A DNA stretch of 64,000 nucleotides from Thysanoteuthis rhombus (GCA_963457665.1 OY735211.1:40693287-40757286), one strand, 5' to 3'. Counted from the stretch's first letter, positions 47,311-59,445 are shown. Notes: generated by a model not told the origin, from the sequence alone. A program made the numbers and translations.

Positions 47311-48984
47311 TCAAATGAAATTTTTTTGAAGAAAATGTCAAGATGATGTGAAAAAACTGTGATCAGAGAAAATTTCCAAATTTGTGAGGGAAAAAATGCC
47401 CTTCTGAGGTATTTAGGCAAACAAAATCTAATATGGGAATATTTTGAATTTAACACAGAAAAAGTAATGATGACCTTATACAAAAATATCGGTTTTATCT
47501 TATCTTGGCGAAGACCTGTTTCAATCATTTGGTTTTGAACTGAGCCACCGAAAAAAGCACGAAGAATTAGGGAAATTCCGCTTTTACGGGAAAAGACGGA
47601 AAGTGTACGTAGCTTTTAGCATTTATTTTATAAAACGAATTTATGGAAACAGTTTGCGCAGTCTTCCTCTCACTCACCTACATTCCAGTCCACTACGCCT
47701 CCCACCAACTCAACCTCCAACCACTCCCTTTAACAATCCCACATCACCATTTCCAAGGTCTGGAAACGTACAAAAATGTTCCGATATAAATTATTGGTAA
47801 TTGCTTCTTCACTTTACGTCATTTCGGCTCATCAAAGGTTTCTTACAAGAACACTACTTTCGGGAACCTGTAATTGCAATACGTCTCGCAAGCAATTTCT
47901 GCTTCAGATATTTCACTTCCAGAAGGCCGAGGCTATTTTTTATTTGCCATATTTTTTCTTTTATTTATTTCGTTCCCATCTGTTACGGAAAGCCGATCGA
48001 AGAATCATTTTTTCTCTTGGTTTTGATCTGTAGAAGACCCAGACCAGATCAATTGCAGAGGAGAATGGTAGTCTAGAGGTTCTTTCGCTTGCACCGTACG
48101 CGTTCACCTTGTTGATGAATGAATGTGATCATCGTGGCCCGCTCTCGGAGTGAGATTGCTGTTGTTGAACAGTCGGTGAACTGTAACTAATTTCCCTGTG
48201 CTTAACAATAGCCGACAGGAAAACATCACTTCATTTCTTCCTCTGCTTCACTTGACCGATCAGGTCGTGCACGATTTTCTGACCAAACATCGTCTCCTGC
48301 CTTTAGTGAGGGCAAATATGAGAATAGTCGGAATAAAAGACAGCTGCTCAGAAAGAGAGCTTCTGCAGAGTTTTTCTCCCTTTTTTTCTCACTTGTTTTC
48401 GTTATAACTTTCGCGATACACGACAATCGCTCAGTTGTAGATACAGACAACCACTTCTTGTATAAATCGATCTCTATAACACATATTCTCTTGAATTCCA
48501 ATATAAGCCAATAAAGTGATTTGGATAATTAGAGTAATCTCTTTGAAACTAGTTGGGAAAAGCAAGCTTTTGTTTTCGAGATGATTTTTCTTTCTTAAAA
48601 CGATTTTTATAGAAGCAAATGCCTGGAGCTGTTTTTGGAATCAGCCGTATATTTTAAATCAATCTGCAATCGCACTGGTGATGATTTATTTTATTTACTG
48701 TAGAATAACCCCGATTTTACTAAGATTGGCATTTGTCTCTGTTTACGACTAAACATTTGATACGACAGAATTGTCTTTGAGAAATTGTGAGAGGCAAACT
48801 CCTGAAGAAACACTGTCCTCATATATATCGCTCTGTACGAATGAAAACTATGTTCTTTGATATGCCTTCCTTTTAATGTTAGCAGTTATTATTTCTTCGA
48901 CCGGAAGCAACAATCTTCTCAGATATAAATTAAAACGTTGCTCAACCCCATCCCCCAAAAGCTGTCTTGTTCGTGATGATGATC
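47311..48984. other. No recognised gene
   Basis: Several open frames of 60-95 codons overlap here on both strands, none with a recognisable motif. The part at 47660-47770 (ctcaacctccaaccactccc) is C-rich. Confidence 0.4.
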
Positions 48985-49450
48985 ATCATCGGTCATTTAT
49001 TGACCGTCGTTCGACAAAAGCTTTCCGCAGGATTTACTAGACCTCTTTATCATGGGCATCACGGAGCCAATACTTTCTGAATTTCCCTAGTTCCCCTTGC
49101 CATCTTGTATTCTGCTGACAACAGTTCCAATTGTGATCCACGTTGTGAGCCGTGTTGTCCAGCGGTTGTCATTCGCGTAGCATGACCAGCCCATTGCTAC
49201 TTGAGTTTTATAATGGATATCTCGGACTCCAGTTTTTTCTGTAATATATGGTGCGATTTTGGGATCTATCCATGTGATGTTGAGCATGATTCTTTCCTGT
49301 GCACATTGCATAGTTCTCAGTTTGAGAGTTAATCTCTTGGTTAGGTTCTATGTTTCAGCTCCATAGGTGACCATCGGGAGGAAGCTTTGATTGTATTCTC
49401 TTCTTTTTGATGGACTAATGGGATTTTCTCAATCTTGAAAGTTGTTTTTT
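48985..49450 (-). mobile_element. RTE-like retrotransposon 3' end, old copy
   Basis: tcatcatcggtcatttattg and accgtcgttcgacaaaagct are the diverged terminus. On the minus strand QERIMLNITWIDPKIAPYI and GVRDI are readable, then KIPLVHQ-type sequence up to ~49445. It has many substitutions and several indels. Confidence 0.88.
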
Positions 49451-50384
49451 TTTCAAGTATTCAAGCGAGTTTCTTGCGCTTCTATGTCAAAATGTACCGA
49501 CACTCCAACATATAAACAACTATGCACACGGTTTCACCGTCTTAATTTTGAGAAAAGTGTGTTTAATTATATTTCAATTATAATTGGTTTGATTTAATTA
49601 AATTCAATTATCTTGTCGCTTATATAATTGTTTCCCAGGGCTCATTTCGTTCTTTGATAGTTCAGTCAGAACACTGATTAGATTCTTCAGATGATTTAGT
49701 CTGATACAAATTATCGATAATCTAGAATCGTCACAATAGGAAGGAAATGCGAGACTTCATTTTTGAAATTGTAGTTTCTCCAAACCTGCTCTTTATTTCT
49801 TATATTTATTTTGATCTGCTTGTTTTATTGATTGGACAACATCGTATCTGTTCTGTAGGTCTTCTGTAAGAAATAAAAGCGATGTTGAAACGGTCGTTAC
49901 GTTCATGTTTGGCCCGCAAGATCGTCTCTGGCAATCATTTGCCTTCCAGATATAATTGCAGAAGAAAATAGGTTATACCAAATGCTCTATTTTTTTTTCT
50001 TTTAAGATTTCTTTAAAGTTCATCTTGTCTCGATATCTAAATCAGAGAAAACGCCAGAAACTCAATATTGTAATAATTTTTTTACTACTTTTTACCTTTG
50101 TCGAAATTTTTAGTGCTTTTTCTTTCAATCACAACTCAACAGGTAACGTCACTCTACGACAGTAAGTAACAATGCAGATCGGAAATAAAGAGTAAGCTCC
50201 CAATCCATGCTGCTTATTCGTTATCGTAGAGTGATGTTCTGGGTCGAGTTTAGATAAAGACAAAAATTAAGATGAAGTTTGAAAAAAGTTTTTTTAAAAA
50301 AACCAATGCAATATTAGGTTACAATACTTCATTAACTGATGAAGATAAACTAGAAAGCACGTTGGGAGTGCACCCCCTGTCAAA
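49451..50384. other. No recognised gene
   Basis: AT-rich; nothing named. Confidence 0.4.
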
Positions 50385-51130
50385 GTCATTGTCAGGGGGA
50401 GTGATTTTGCATGAATCTATCCCAAAACTCAATCATTCCTTCCAGGGCCTATCGTCCAAACTTAACCTAATAAGAATTTCCAGAAATTAGTAGACAAACA
50501 TTAAATTTGGGCGATTGTGGCTCAGACATATAACTATGACGTAAAAAAGATGTTTGTGCATAAATACGCTTCAGAATCTAACCAAATCTCCCGTGTTATA
50601 TATCGTCCACCTCTCTTCAAAATGTCTTTAAAATCCATTAATAATATTCAGAGTTATCGTGTGGGAGGTCATGACTGTTTACATAAACTTAATTGAAGAA
50701 AGAATATTTTTTTCCAATCAAAAAAGATCCCTGTATTCACCAAAAAACTTTACTACATTTCATTGAAATCTATTCAGTACTTCCAAAGGTATTAAATTCT
50801 GGTGATATCATGTGGTTTGGATGTATAATTACGGTGTAGGGGAGATAATTGTCCATGGATCCGATCCAAAGATTTAATCACTTCTTCCGTGGGCTATAGT
50901 CCATCCGTCCACTACATTCGATTGGAATTCTTGAAGAACTTTTAGGGATACCTCGCAGACAGGAAAAATATTAAGCAATTTTATATGGTTTTAACATATA
51001 ACTGCGACGTAAAGGATGCGACAGAGCAAGGATCTTCCTCCAATTCACTCAGTTCTTCCATGGTGTATCATCCACCTGTCCACAGGATGTCATAAAAAAT
51101 TCATTGAATTCTTTTACCCGAATTAAACGA
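50385..51130. repeat. Degenerate tandem repeat, about four units of 130-300 bp spacing
   Basis: Units centred near 50445, 50610, 50900 and 51065 share a core of the type aatca(c/t)ttcttcc(a/g)tgggc, ta(g/t)(a/t)gtccatc and a following ttgaaat/aattcttga stretch. Three are preceded by an element like catataactatgacgtaaa. The pattern recalls a repeat type common in marine invertebrates (cattgaaatctattcagtac). It is non-coding. Confidence 0.6.
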
Positions 51131-51589
51131 TACAATTTAAATGTTACTCATTTGTACCAAGACGAAACAAAATTAAAATTTGTAGCGATGATCACTGAGG
51201 TTTTATGAAAATATAAAAATTTATTGCGATAATCAAAATATTTTCTTTTAAGTTTCAAATTCATTTTATTTGCAAGAAAAAAATTTTTGTTTTATATTCT
51301 TCGTTGCTTTTTTCTATCTTTTTTGTGAATTATCGTGAATTAGCTACGTGTTTTTTGGGGTTTTTTTATAAGATTAGCCGTGAAGGGGTATTCAAGGATT
51401 TTAGTTTTTTTCATAGTTTTACATTTGTACAAGAAGTAAACCATTTGGGATTTTTAGAATTATTTTTTGTCAAGTAACAATGTAAATATAAGAGGATTTA
51501 TGGGATCAAAATAAAGATTCAATGTTAAACATGTGAGAAGAAATGTCACGAAGGAAAAGGAAGAATTAGACCCATAGTTCATATTTACT
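51131..51589. other. No recognised gene
   Basis: Poly-T and AT-rich spacer. Confidence 0.4.
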
Positions 51590-51591
51590 CA

Positions 51592-51622
<31 letters not shown>

Positions 51623-51705
51623 GAAGGAAGGAAGGAAGAAAGGAAGGAAGGAAGGAAGGAAGAAAGAAAGAAAGGAAGAAAGAAAGAAAGAAAGAAAGAA
51701 AGGGA

Positions 51706-51737
<32 letters not shown>

Positions 51738-51753
51738 AAAAGAAAGAAAGGAA

Positions 51754-51802
<49 letters not shown>

Positions 51803-51809
51803 GAAGGAA

Positions 51810-51871
<62 letters not shown>

Positions 51872-52241
51872 GAGAAAGAAAGAAAGAAAGGAAGAAAGGA
51901 AGAAGGAAAGAAAGAAAGGGGGGAAGAAAGAAAGGGAGGAAGAAAGAAAGGGAGGAAGGAAGAAAGGGAGGAAGAAAGAAAGGGAGGAAGGAAGAAAGGG
52001 AGGGAGGAAGAAAGAAAGGGAGGAAGAAAGGGAGGAAGGAAGAAAGGGAGGAAGGAAGAAAGGGAGGGAGGAAGAAAGAAAGGGAGGAAGAAAGGGAGGA
52101 AGGAAGAAAGGGAGGAAGGAAGAAAGGGAGGAAGGAAGAAAGGGAGGGAGGAAGAAAGGGAGGGAGGAAGAAAGAAAGGGAGGAAGAAAGAAAGAAAGGG
52201 AGGAAGAAAGAAAGAAACGGAGGAAGAAAGAAAGAAACGGA

Positions 52242-52294
<53 letters not shown>

Positions 52295-52308
52295 GAGGGA
52301 GGAAATGA
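51590..52308. repeat. ~720-bp pure purine tract, (GAAA)n/(GGAA)n/(GGGA)n
   Basis: The plus strand is nearly free of pyrimidines. Perfect gaaa tetramers occupy the flanks, and the centre (51910-52200) has a higher-order pattern of agggaggaagaaag and agggaggaaggaag blocks. The 346- and 243-codon minus-strand open frames are translations of this repeat. Confidence 0.97.
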
Positions 52309-52431
52309 AGAGCCAAAAAAAATTAGGGGAAACGAACAGAAATCGGGAAAAAAAACAAAAAATCCAAATAAAAGCTTGGAAAATAATTGAGCGGAAGGTA
52401 AAAAAAAAACAATTGAAAAGAAGGGAAGTCA

Positions 52432-52471
<40 letters not shown>

Positions 52472-52884
52472 ATGAATGAATGAAAAAAGAAGGAAATTAA
52501 AATAAGGAACAAAACAACCACTCGTAAAATGTGATTGGGAGGGAAGTGAAGACACGAAAAAGAAAAATAAAGGAACGAACGAAGAAGGACGAACAAATAA
52601 AATCAAAATTGAAACAAACTAAAAATTGAAGGAAAAAGATTCGAAACAAATAGATAAATAAATAATGAAAGTGTTTTGGGGGATTGATGAATAGGAAGTG
52701 GAAAAACAAGATGAAAGCCATGCAGGGAGATTAAGAATCATTCCTTGACGTGAAACTTGACTTCCTAGAGTAACGTTATGACCTCTAAAACCTGATCATT
52801 TATCTCTCAGAGTGGGATGTTCAGTCTTATTCGTGCAGAATATTTAATACTCGTGGGTATTCTGTTCTTCGAGGTAATTCAGTT
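52309..52884. other. No recognised gene; A/G-rich then AT-rich
   Basis: A second short gaaa tract lies at 52432-52472. The remainder is A-rich without signals. Confidence 0.45.
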
Positions 52885-53421
52885 TATTTTATACCGACAA
52901 CAACAAAAGAGAAAATTGAAAGCAACCAAACCGAATAGAACAATCCAAAAGAAACAAAGAGGAGACAAAAGATGATACACGACAGCAATCATCGACACAA
53001 TTATCGAAAAAGGTCGGGGTTTCAAAGCTATGAACAAAGTTTTCTGTTCAGGATGGAAATGAATAACTTGTATACTCGAAGGAAATAGAGATCTAACAAC
53101 AGACAGAGACAGGATTGTCCGACGTACCCAAGAATCTACCAAAAACTCGACTCCTCCAAACAAGAACTACAAAACAACGAACAGGATACGCAAGACGCAA
53201 ACAATCTTTTTGAGGATTTCCCAGAAATTACTCCATGAGAGTTGAAACAAGCCAGCAAACAAACGAAGAAAGGAAAGGCCCTTGAACCATATAACAGCAC
53301 TAGAGACCTACTAAAAAAAAAAAAACTCATAAGGTTATCATTAGGAAACTAGCTATTTTTTTCTACTTATGCCTAAAACAAAGTAAAGTCCTAGAAGATT
53401 TGAACATGGCAATCATAATGG

Positions 53422-53424
<3 letters not shown>

Positions 53425-53510
<86 letters not shown>
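53425..53510. repeat. (TA)n microsatellite inside the RT sequence
   Basis: About 43 TA units lie between aatcataatggattta and aaaggaaacccaaaag. The flanks encode IIMDLY and KGNPKD, consecutive parts of the RT consensus (LYKKGNPKDLNNYRP). Confidence 0.95.
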
Positions 53511-53513
<3 letters not shown>

Positions 53514-54779
53514 GAAACCCAAAAGACCTCAACAACTACAGACTAAAATGTCTACTCAAATGTATCTACAAAGTTTTCACCAACCAAATCACCAAAAAGC
53601 TAGACGAAAAACAACCACGGGAACATGCTGGCTTTGAAAGTAAGCTACTCAACCATGGACCATCCATTCGATAAATCAATTAAAAGAGAGAGCGACAATG
53701 CAAAATGCCACTCGCAGTAGCATTTATCGACTTCAAGAAAGCTTTCGACTCGTTGGAAATTCCCATGGTCATTAGGGCCATCACTCAACAAGGTGTACAC
53801 TCTTTATACGTCAGAGTACTGCTACATATATACAGTCACAATAGCTCCTTTATCAGGCTACATAAAGACTTGGAGCCTTTTCAGTTCCAAAAAAGGGTGC
53901 TACAAGATGACACCAGCTCAGCTAAACGCTTCACAGTCTGGCTCGAGATGATCTCCCGAAACCTAGACTGGGAAAATCAAAGAATGAGGATAGACGACGA
54001 ATATCTAAGCAACCTCTGATTTGCAGACGACATCGTCCTTTTGCAGGGAACCTCCAAGACCTTCAACAAACGCTTGATGAACTGAATGAGGAAAACAAGA
54101 AAGTTAATCTTTGAATGAACTTCAGCAAGACAAAGGTAATGTGCAACAATCACGTCGGCAATAAACACATGACGATGAAAATTGAAAACGCAGAACTGGA
54201 GAAAGTAGACCATTACATCTACCTAGGACATCGAATCTCCGTGAAATGCTCGAAAAAAAAAAGAAATCAAACAAAGGATCACTCTAAAATGGCAAGCCTC
54301 CGGCTGAACAAGCTCAACCTTCAAGAACAGAAAGTCCCACTAGTCCTAAAAAGAAGAGTATAGAACGAATGCATCCTCCCTATAGTCACCTATGGAGAAG
54401 AAACATGAAACCTAACCGAGAGGCTAGCCCTCAAACTGAGAACCATGCAACGTGCACATGAAAAAAAAATCATGCTCAACCTCACATGGAGAGATCACAA
54501 GACAGCATAATATATCAGGGAAAAACAGGAGTCTGAGACATCATAGAATCTATTTGAAAATGGCATTGGGCTGGCCAAGTTGCAAGAAGGGCAGACAACC
54601 GATGGAGATCAGGATTCACAGCAGAGATCCTCAGGGATCACATGCGTAACCGAAGTCAGCAGAATACAAGATTGAGAAACGAACTAGATAAGTTCAGAAA
54701 TTATTTGCTCTGCGACGCCTATGATAGAGATGTCTGGTGAATCATTGGGATGGCCAATGCCCGACAACGAACGATAAAG

Positions 54780-54781
54780 AT

Positions 54782-54828
<47 letters not shown>

Positions 54829-54853
54829 ATGATGATGATGATGATGATGAATG

Positions 54854-54885
<32 letters not shown>

Positions 54886-54893
54886 GATGATGA
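54780..54893. repeat. (TGA)n tail with an internal (TGG)n block
   Basis: Expanded 3' tail of the long RTE copy, about 35 trinucleotides with a tggtggtggtgg interruption. It is much longer than the tails of the other copies (3-14 units). Confidence 0.95.
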
Positions 54894-55500
54894 TTGTAAA
54901 TCTTCCATGTAGATAGGAATATTGATAAATAAACAAAGCTTAAAATTTTAAAAAAATGAAAACTTGAGAAAAATTGTGGTAAAATCATAACCTACAAATC
55001 ATAAGCGGATCATAGCATTGGATTTAAAAGTTTGTAAAATCATTACTTTGAAATATTTCTTTTTAAAATCATTACTTTGAATTATATCAAAAATGTATCA
55101 TAATCATCGGGACAACACACTTCTTTACATCTTCAATGTTTTACTAGGACACAATCATAAAAATACTGCTGACTAAATCACCTATGTAATACTTCAGAGA
55201 GTATGGAATATTTTACTTCTATAAGACTATTGACCTTATGATTCTAGGCTTCGGACGTTCATTATTATTTTCTATAGTCGAGGTCAGATGATCAGATGCT
55301 GTCTCTCATTTTGAGGGGAGACATTATCATTGGAAGAATTGTTCGCATAATTGAATTCATTGTTTATGTTTCCACAACGTTCTGTTCTAAAAAAAAAGGC
55401 TGTAGAATGGATCGTTCGAAACAATATGATCACTGCAAAAACAACATAAACGAAAAAGTTCAAAATTCTTGCTAAATTACCTTTGAAAGCTTATTGTTTG
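54894..55500. other. No recognised gene
   Basis: AT-rich; a short direct repeat taaaatcattactttgaa occurs at ~55037 and ~55064. Confidence 0.45.
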
Positions 55501-56197
55501 AAAGCTTTATTCGCCTTATTTTTCTCTTTCCCTCTGTCTATTCCTTTCTTTTTCCTGTTTTCTTTCTTACCCTTTCTCTCTTCCTTTCCTTCTTTTTTTC
55601 TTTTCCTCGTCTTTTTTTTCTTTTTCCCCCACTCTCCCTTTTTCTTTCTTTCTTCTTTTATCTTTTCTTTTCCTTTTTCTTTTCTATTCTTTCCCTTTTT
55701 CTTTCTCTCTTTTTTCTTTCTTCTTTCCTTCTTCTGTTTTTTTCTTCTTTTTCTTTCTCTTTTCTATCACTTCCTGCTTTCCTTTACCCTTTCCTTTCCC
55801 CTTTTCTTTCAATGTTGCATTTTTTTTCTTGTTTCGTTCTGCCATTCCTTTCTCTATTTTTCATATTTCTTTCCTTTTTCGCTTTTTCACTTTCCCCTTT
55901 TTCTTTCTTTTTTATTTTTCTTCTTCATTTCTTTCCCATTTTTTGTTCATTTTCTTTTCGTTCTCTTTTTTTCATTCAATTCTGTTCCCATTTTTTTCTT
56001 CTTTCTTACTTACCCTTTGGTTTCTTTCTTTCTCTTTCCTTCCCCTTTTCTCTATTTCTTCCCTTTCTTACTTACTTCCTTCTTTTCCCTCTTTTTTTCT
56101 CCTTGGGGCCCTCTCCTATATTCTTTCCATCTTTCATTTATCTTTTCTTCCCTTTCCTTTTTTCTTTCTTTTTCCTTTCTTTTTTTTTCTCCGTTTT
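55501..56197. repeat. ~700-bp pyrimidine-rich tract (CTTT/CCTTT)
   Basis: The plus strand is over 90% C and T by eye, without strict periodicity. The 242- and 259-codon F/S/L-rich frames are artefacts. It has the opposite strand bias to 51590-52308. Confidence 0.9.
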
Positions 56198-57399
56198 CAT
56201 TCTCCCAATGATAATTTCGATCATTATTATTTTCTACTTTGTCCCAATCCTTCGTCCAGATCGATGTCTTTAAATAAACTCCAGAGAGGAGAATAAAGAT
56301 TAATTCTCACTATCTCCAGATTTGCAATGGATTTTTCTCGTACATTCAAAGTGTTTTGTTTTTTTCTTCAATTTCGAAATTGTTTTACTTTTTTTTTTCA
56401 ATTTCAAAATTCTCGGAATAAATATTTTCTCAAGTTTATCAAGACGGAATGTTGAATTAGTTTCAAGTTCTCCGAATTTCATAAATTGGAATTATTATTA
56501 TTTTTTTTCTACTAGTTTTTCTTTCATCTTATTTCTTGTTTTATCAAATCATTTTACATTCGCTCTACAAGCCTTAAATAAACAGCGTGGATGAGAAATA
56601 ACTTCCACCGAGATAAACCCGATAGAGAATCTGCCATACTCTGATATTGCCTTATCGATTCGTCTACAGCGGGGTTTCATCAAACTGAGTTACGCATCAT
56701 ATATTTTTAGTTCCGGGTCCGATTACGATAAGAAAAAAAACAAAAACAAAAAAAAAACAAACATTCACAATTTCGAATGAAATATTATGTGGTATTAATG
56801 CAAAGTTGAAATTTTCGGATCAAGTTCATTCAACACCCTGCGTAGATAAAATTGACTTGAAGTGAAAAAGTGTTACTTTTTCAATATCAGGATTTCTTTT
56901 CATAAGTACACAAATCTAGTGCTGATATGTCTTTCTGCATTTGTAGCCTGCACTAACTCGATGGCTGAAGCAATGAAGCATTCCTCTTATGTTTAAGGCT
57001 TTTGCATTTTTAGATTTTATATTTGATAACCTGGGTGAAACCAGGTCCTCATATAAATGCACTAGTTGAATCACCCGTCTACGCAGGGTAAAATACTTAA
57101 GGAATGAAAAATAAAAAAATGCAACCGAAGCTTTCAGACAAGTAGGGAAAAAGTTTTATTTCACTCAAGGTCAGAGCTAGATACTTGGGGCCCGGGCGGC
57201 ATGGCTCCTGAAGGTGGGTGGGGGGCTCAAACGTTTATTGAGAGTTGTTATTGCATAATACCAGTGGAAATACTGGAGCTAAACCAGTATTTATAAAGCT
57301 TATGGGGACGCATGTTAAAATAGCTCTCACGTCCTCTTTCAGCTACAATTCTTGCCTTCGTTTTAAACCCATTATTGCCAGAAAAGTTTCCCTTCTCTT
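56198..57399. other. No recognised gene
   Basis: Poly-T runs and AT-rich DNA; a short GC-rich island ggggcccgggcggcatggct lies at 57188-57207. Confidence 0.4.
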
Positions 57400-57960
57400 C
57401 TTCCCCTTTAAAGGTGGAAAAGAAAGTTTATTTTTACTATTGACCCCTTCAGGGGTTTCCCATCACTATAGAACCCTCAAAAGAAGGGAAAATCCCTCTT
57501 TACTTTTGATCCCTGAAAGGAGGGGAAAATTCTTCAGTTTACTTTTTCATTGAGGGGGAAAAGTCTCTCTTGATTTTTGATTCCTCAAAAATGGAAAAGA
57601 ATCTCCTGTCACTTTAGACACCTTTAGAGAACAAAAAGTCCCCCTTTATGTTTGACCCCTAAAAGAGGGGAAGTTTTCATTCACTTCAGATCAGTTAAAG
57701 GTGAAAATAAAGGTTTACCTTCACTTTTAACCCTTGAAACGTGAAAGAAAGTTTACCTATACTTTTGACACAAAGAGTAGGCGAAAAGACCTCCTTTCAC
57801 TTTTGATCCCTTAAGGGGAGATATCTCCAATTACTATTGATCCTTGAAGGGGGGGGGTCTCCGTTTATTTTCATTTGACACTTCATATAGATGGAAAATC
57901 TCCCTCGACATTTTACCCAATGGAAAGGGAGGAAGTTTCGCTCCACTTTAAACCAATTAA
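57400..57960. repeat. Irregular minisatellite with palindromic CCCTT-AAGGG cores
   Basis: About nine units are spaced irregularly at 35-75 bp. Each contains a cttttgatccc(t/c)t step, then 0-6 bases, then aaggggaaaa and a tct/ttt start of the next unit. Examples: ttttgatcccttaaggggag near 57799, ttgacccctaaaagagggga near 57650, attgaccccttcaggggttt near 57437. Confidence 0.8.
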
Positions 57961-58152
57961 ATAATCATATATATTATCTTACAAAGTAAGAACATATGTA
58001 TATGGATGGAAAGTAAGGTTCCCTTTTGGTCTTATAGTTACATCATAGATAGAACTGAAAATATGCATACCAACTTTGTTCTGGCTGAGCACATCTAAAG
58101 GTGTTTTTTAAAGCATGACATACCATCAGACAGCTCTTATATGTATAAGTCA

Positions 58153-58164
58153 CACACACGCAAG

Positions 58165-58260
<96 letters not shown>
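58153..58260. repeat. (CA)n then (TA)n microsatellite
   Basis: About 25 CA units (with gcacgc interruptions at the start) pass into about 29 TA units. Confidence 0.95.
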
Positions 58261-58261
<1 letters not shown>

Positions 58262-58289
58262 CGTATGGTACAGATCAGGCTAGCAGTAT

Positions 58290-58420
58290 AGCATAATATA
58301 ATATATTAATAATATAAAGCAACTTCTGATATGCGATGGATTTATTTCATACACTGCTCGATACATTCAACTTTATACTATAGAAGTTGAGTTGTTTTAG
58401 AGAAGAGCTGGAGATGAATA
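58290..58420 (+). repeat. Dispersed repeat shared with 29313-29420
   Basis: The alignment covers gataatata-rich sequence, gatgcgatggatttatttca, ctgctcgatacattcaactt and gttgagtt. It lies between two TA microsatellites. Confidence 0.65.
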
Positions 58421-58448
58421 GTAGAATGTGGATTCGTGAATCCACGTT

Positions 58449-58451
<3 letters not shown>

Positions 58452-58519
<68 letters not shown>
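58452..58519. repeat. (TA)n microsatellite
   Basis: About 34 TA units. Confidence 0.95.
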
Positions 58520-58521
<2 letters not shown>

Positions 58522-59367
58522 TTTAAGGTTCAAAATATTTCCACTCAATTTCAGGGGTCTCACCTCACGTGTGCGAAAAGTAGACGTTATTAAAATTGAT
58601 CATATGACTGCATTTTGTAGTTTAAACAGTTAAAGGTTCTTTCAATGTCAAACAGGATCTAAAAGATGTGAAATAAGAGTTTGAGCACCTGATCCATTCT
58701 GTTTTCTTAACGGTCGTGGAATGCAAACGCTTGCTGAGCGTTCCGATATAGAACATTGTATAGAATGTAAAAGAAACCGTGAGCTTTGCGATGTAAAGAA
58801 TTAGCCTCCTTCTTTATTTCCGATCTATACTTCCTTTTTAACGGCCATAGAATGATAAGAACGTCCTGATCGTTCCTAACAAGTAACAACAATAGATGAA
58901 AGTAAGGCCAGTCAAAAAATGATGATGACAATAATGATAATAATAAAATAGGGAATGGGTCTTCTCATTATGTCACTGTCCTACCTACCGTACACTGCAC
59001 AGAATGGTAGTACTGTACTCACTGATACAAAATGGCAACAATACTTTTTGCCGTAAACAGGTATTTCGCCCACGGCCAGCCTTTCATATCTTCAAAATTG
59101 TTTGTCAACTGATATTTCCTGGATAACACAAATACTATATCATATTTCTTGCAACGCCTGCGCAAGTCACTATCGATTACTTGTCATCATTTATTGACTT
59201 CACATATCACCAGTCACATTATGTTAGATGAGTGAAATGACGTTAGCTGTCTCTGTTTTCACTCGCTAAAAGACACGTCTTATATTACGATATTTCAATC
59301 CGAAAGACAGAATTATTGAAGGTACAACTTATGGAGATCTTGTATGGTCTCATCTCCTCATCTATAT
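58520..59367. other. No recognised gene
   Basis: Nothing beyond short chance frames. Confidence 0.4.
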
Positions 59368-59445
59368 GGAGTGCGTGAGCGTAATGCTTAACTGCACGGA
59401 AAATAGAATCGGCGGGTAGAGTTCGAACTCTGGCTGGGAGAGTTT
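59368..59445 (+). repeat. tRNA-like head (SINE), family 3, copy 1
   Basis: An A-box-like gcgtaatgcttaactgc and a B box GAGTTCGAACTCTGGC lie ~30 nt apart; a body gtttgcgttcatttcacact follows. The part from the B box on resembles 60768-60830. Confidence 0.5.

Larger units (their letters stand above)
52885..54893 (+). mobile_element. RTE-like retrotransposon, longest copy (linker, RT domain, C-terminal part)
   Basis: Blocks in order: ~52890-53110, linker-like sequence (IIDTIIEKGRGFKAMNKVF); ~53225-53330, ELKQASKQTKKGKALEP, the region before the RT fingers; ~53415, IIMDL interrupted by (TA)n; ~53511-53640, GNPKDLNNYRLKCLLKCIYK, VFTNQITKKLDEKQPREHAG; 53705-53770, PLAVAFIDFKKAFDSLE, carrying the first catalytic Asp in AFIDFKKAFD; ~53820-53930, IYSHNSSFIRLHKDLEP; ~54020, FADDIVLLQG, the catalytic FADD box; 54115-54240, NFSKTKVMCNNH and DHYIYLGHRIS; then the terminal region to the long (TGA)n tail. 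There are many stops and frameshifts, so it cannot encode an active enzyme. The apurinic-type endonuclease domain is not visible upstream. Confidence 0.92.

Noticed and set aside
51566-52606. 346- and 243-codon open frames rich in S, F, L and P
   Set aside because: They are translations of the complement of a GAAA/GGAA purine tract, with periodic sequence and no start context or domain.
55483-56296. 242-, 259- and 155-codon F/L/S-rich open frames resembling membrane proteins
   Set aside because: They lie in a pyrimidine tract, and all three plus frames are open at once, as expected from composition.
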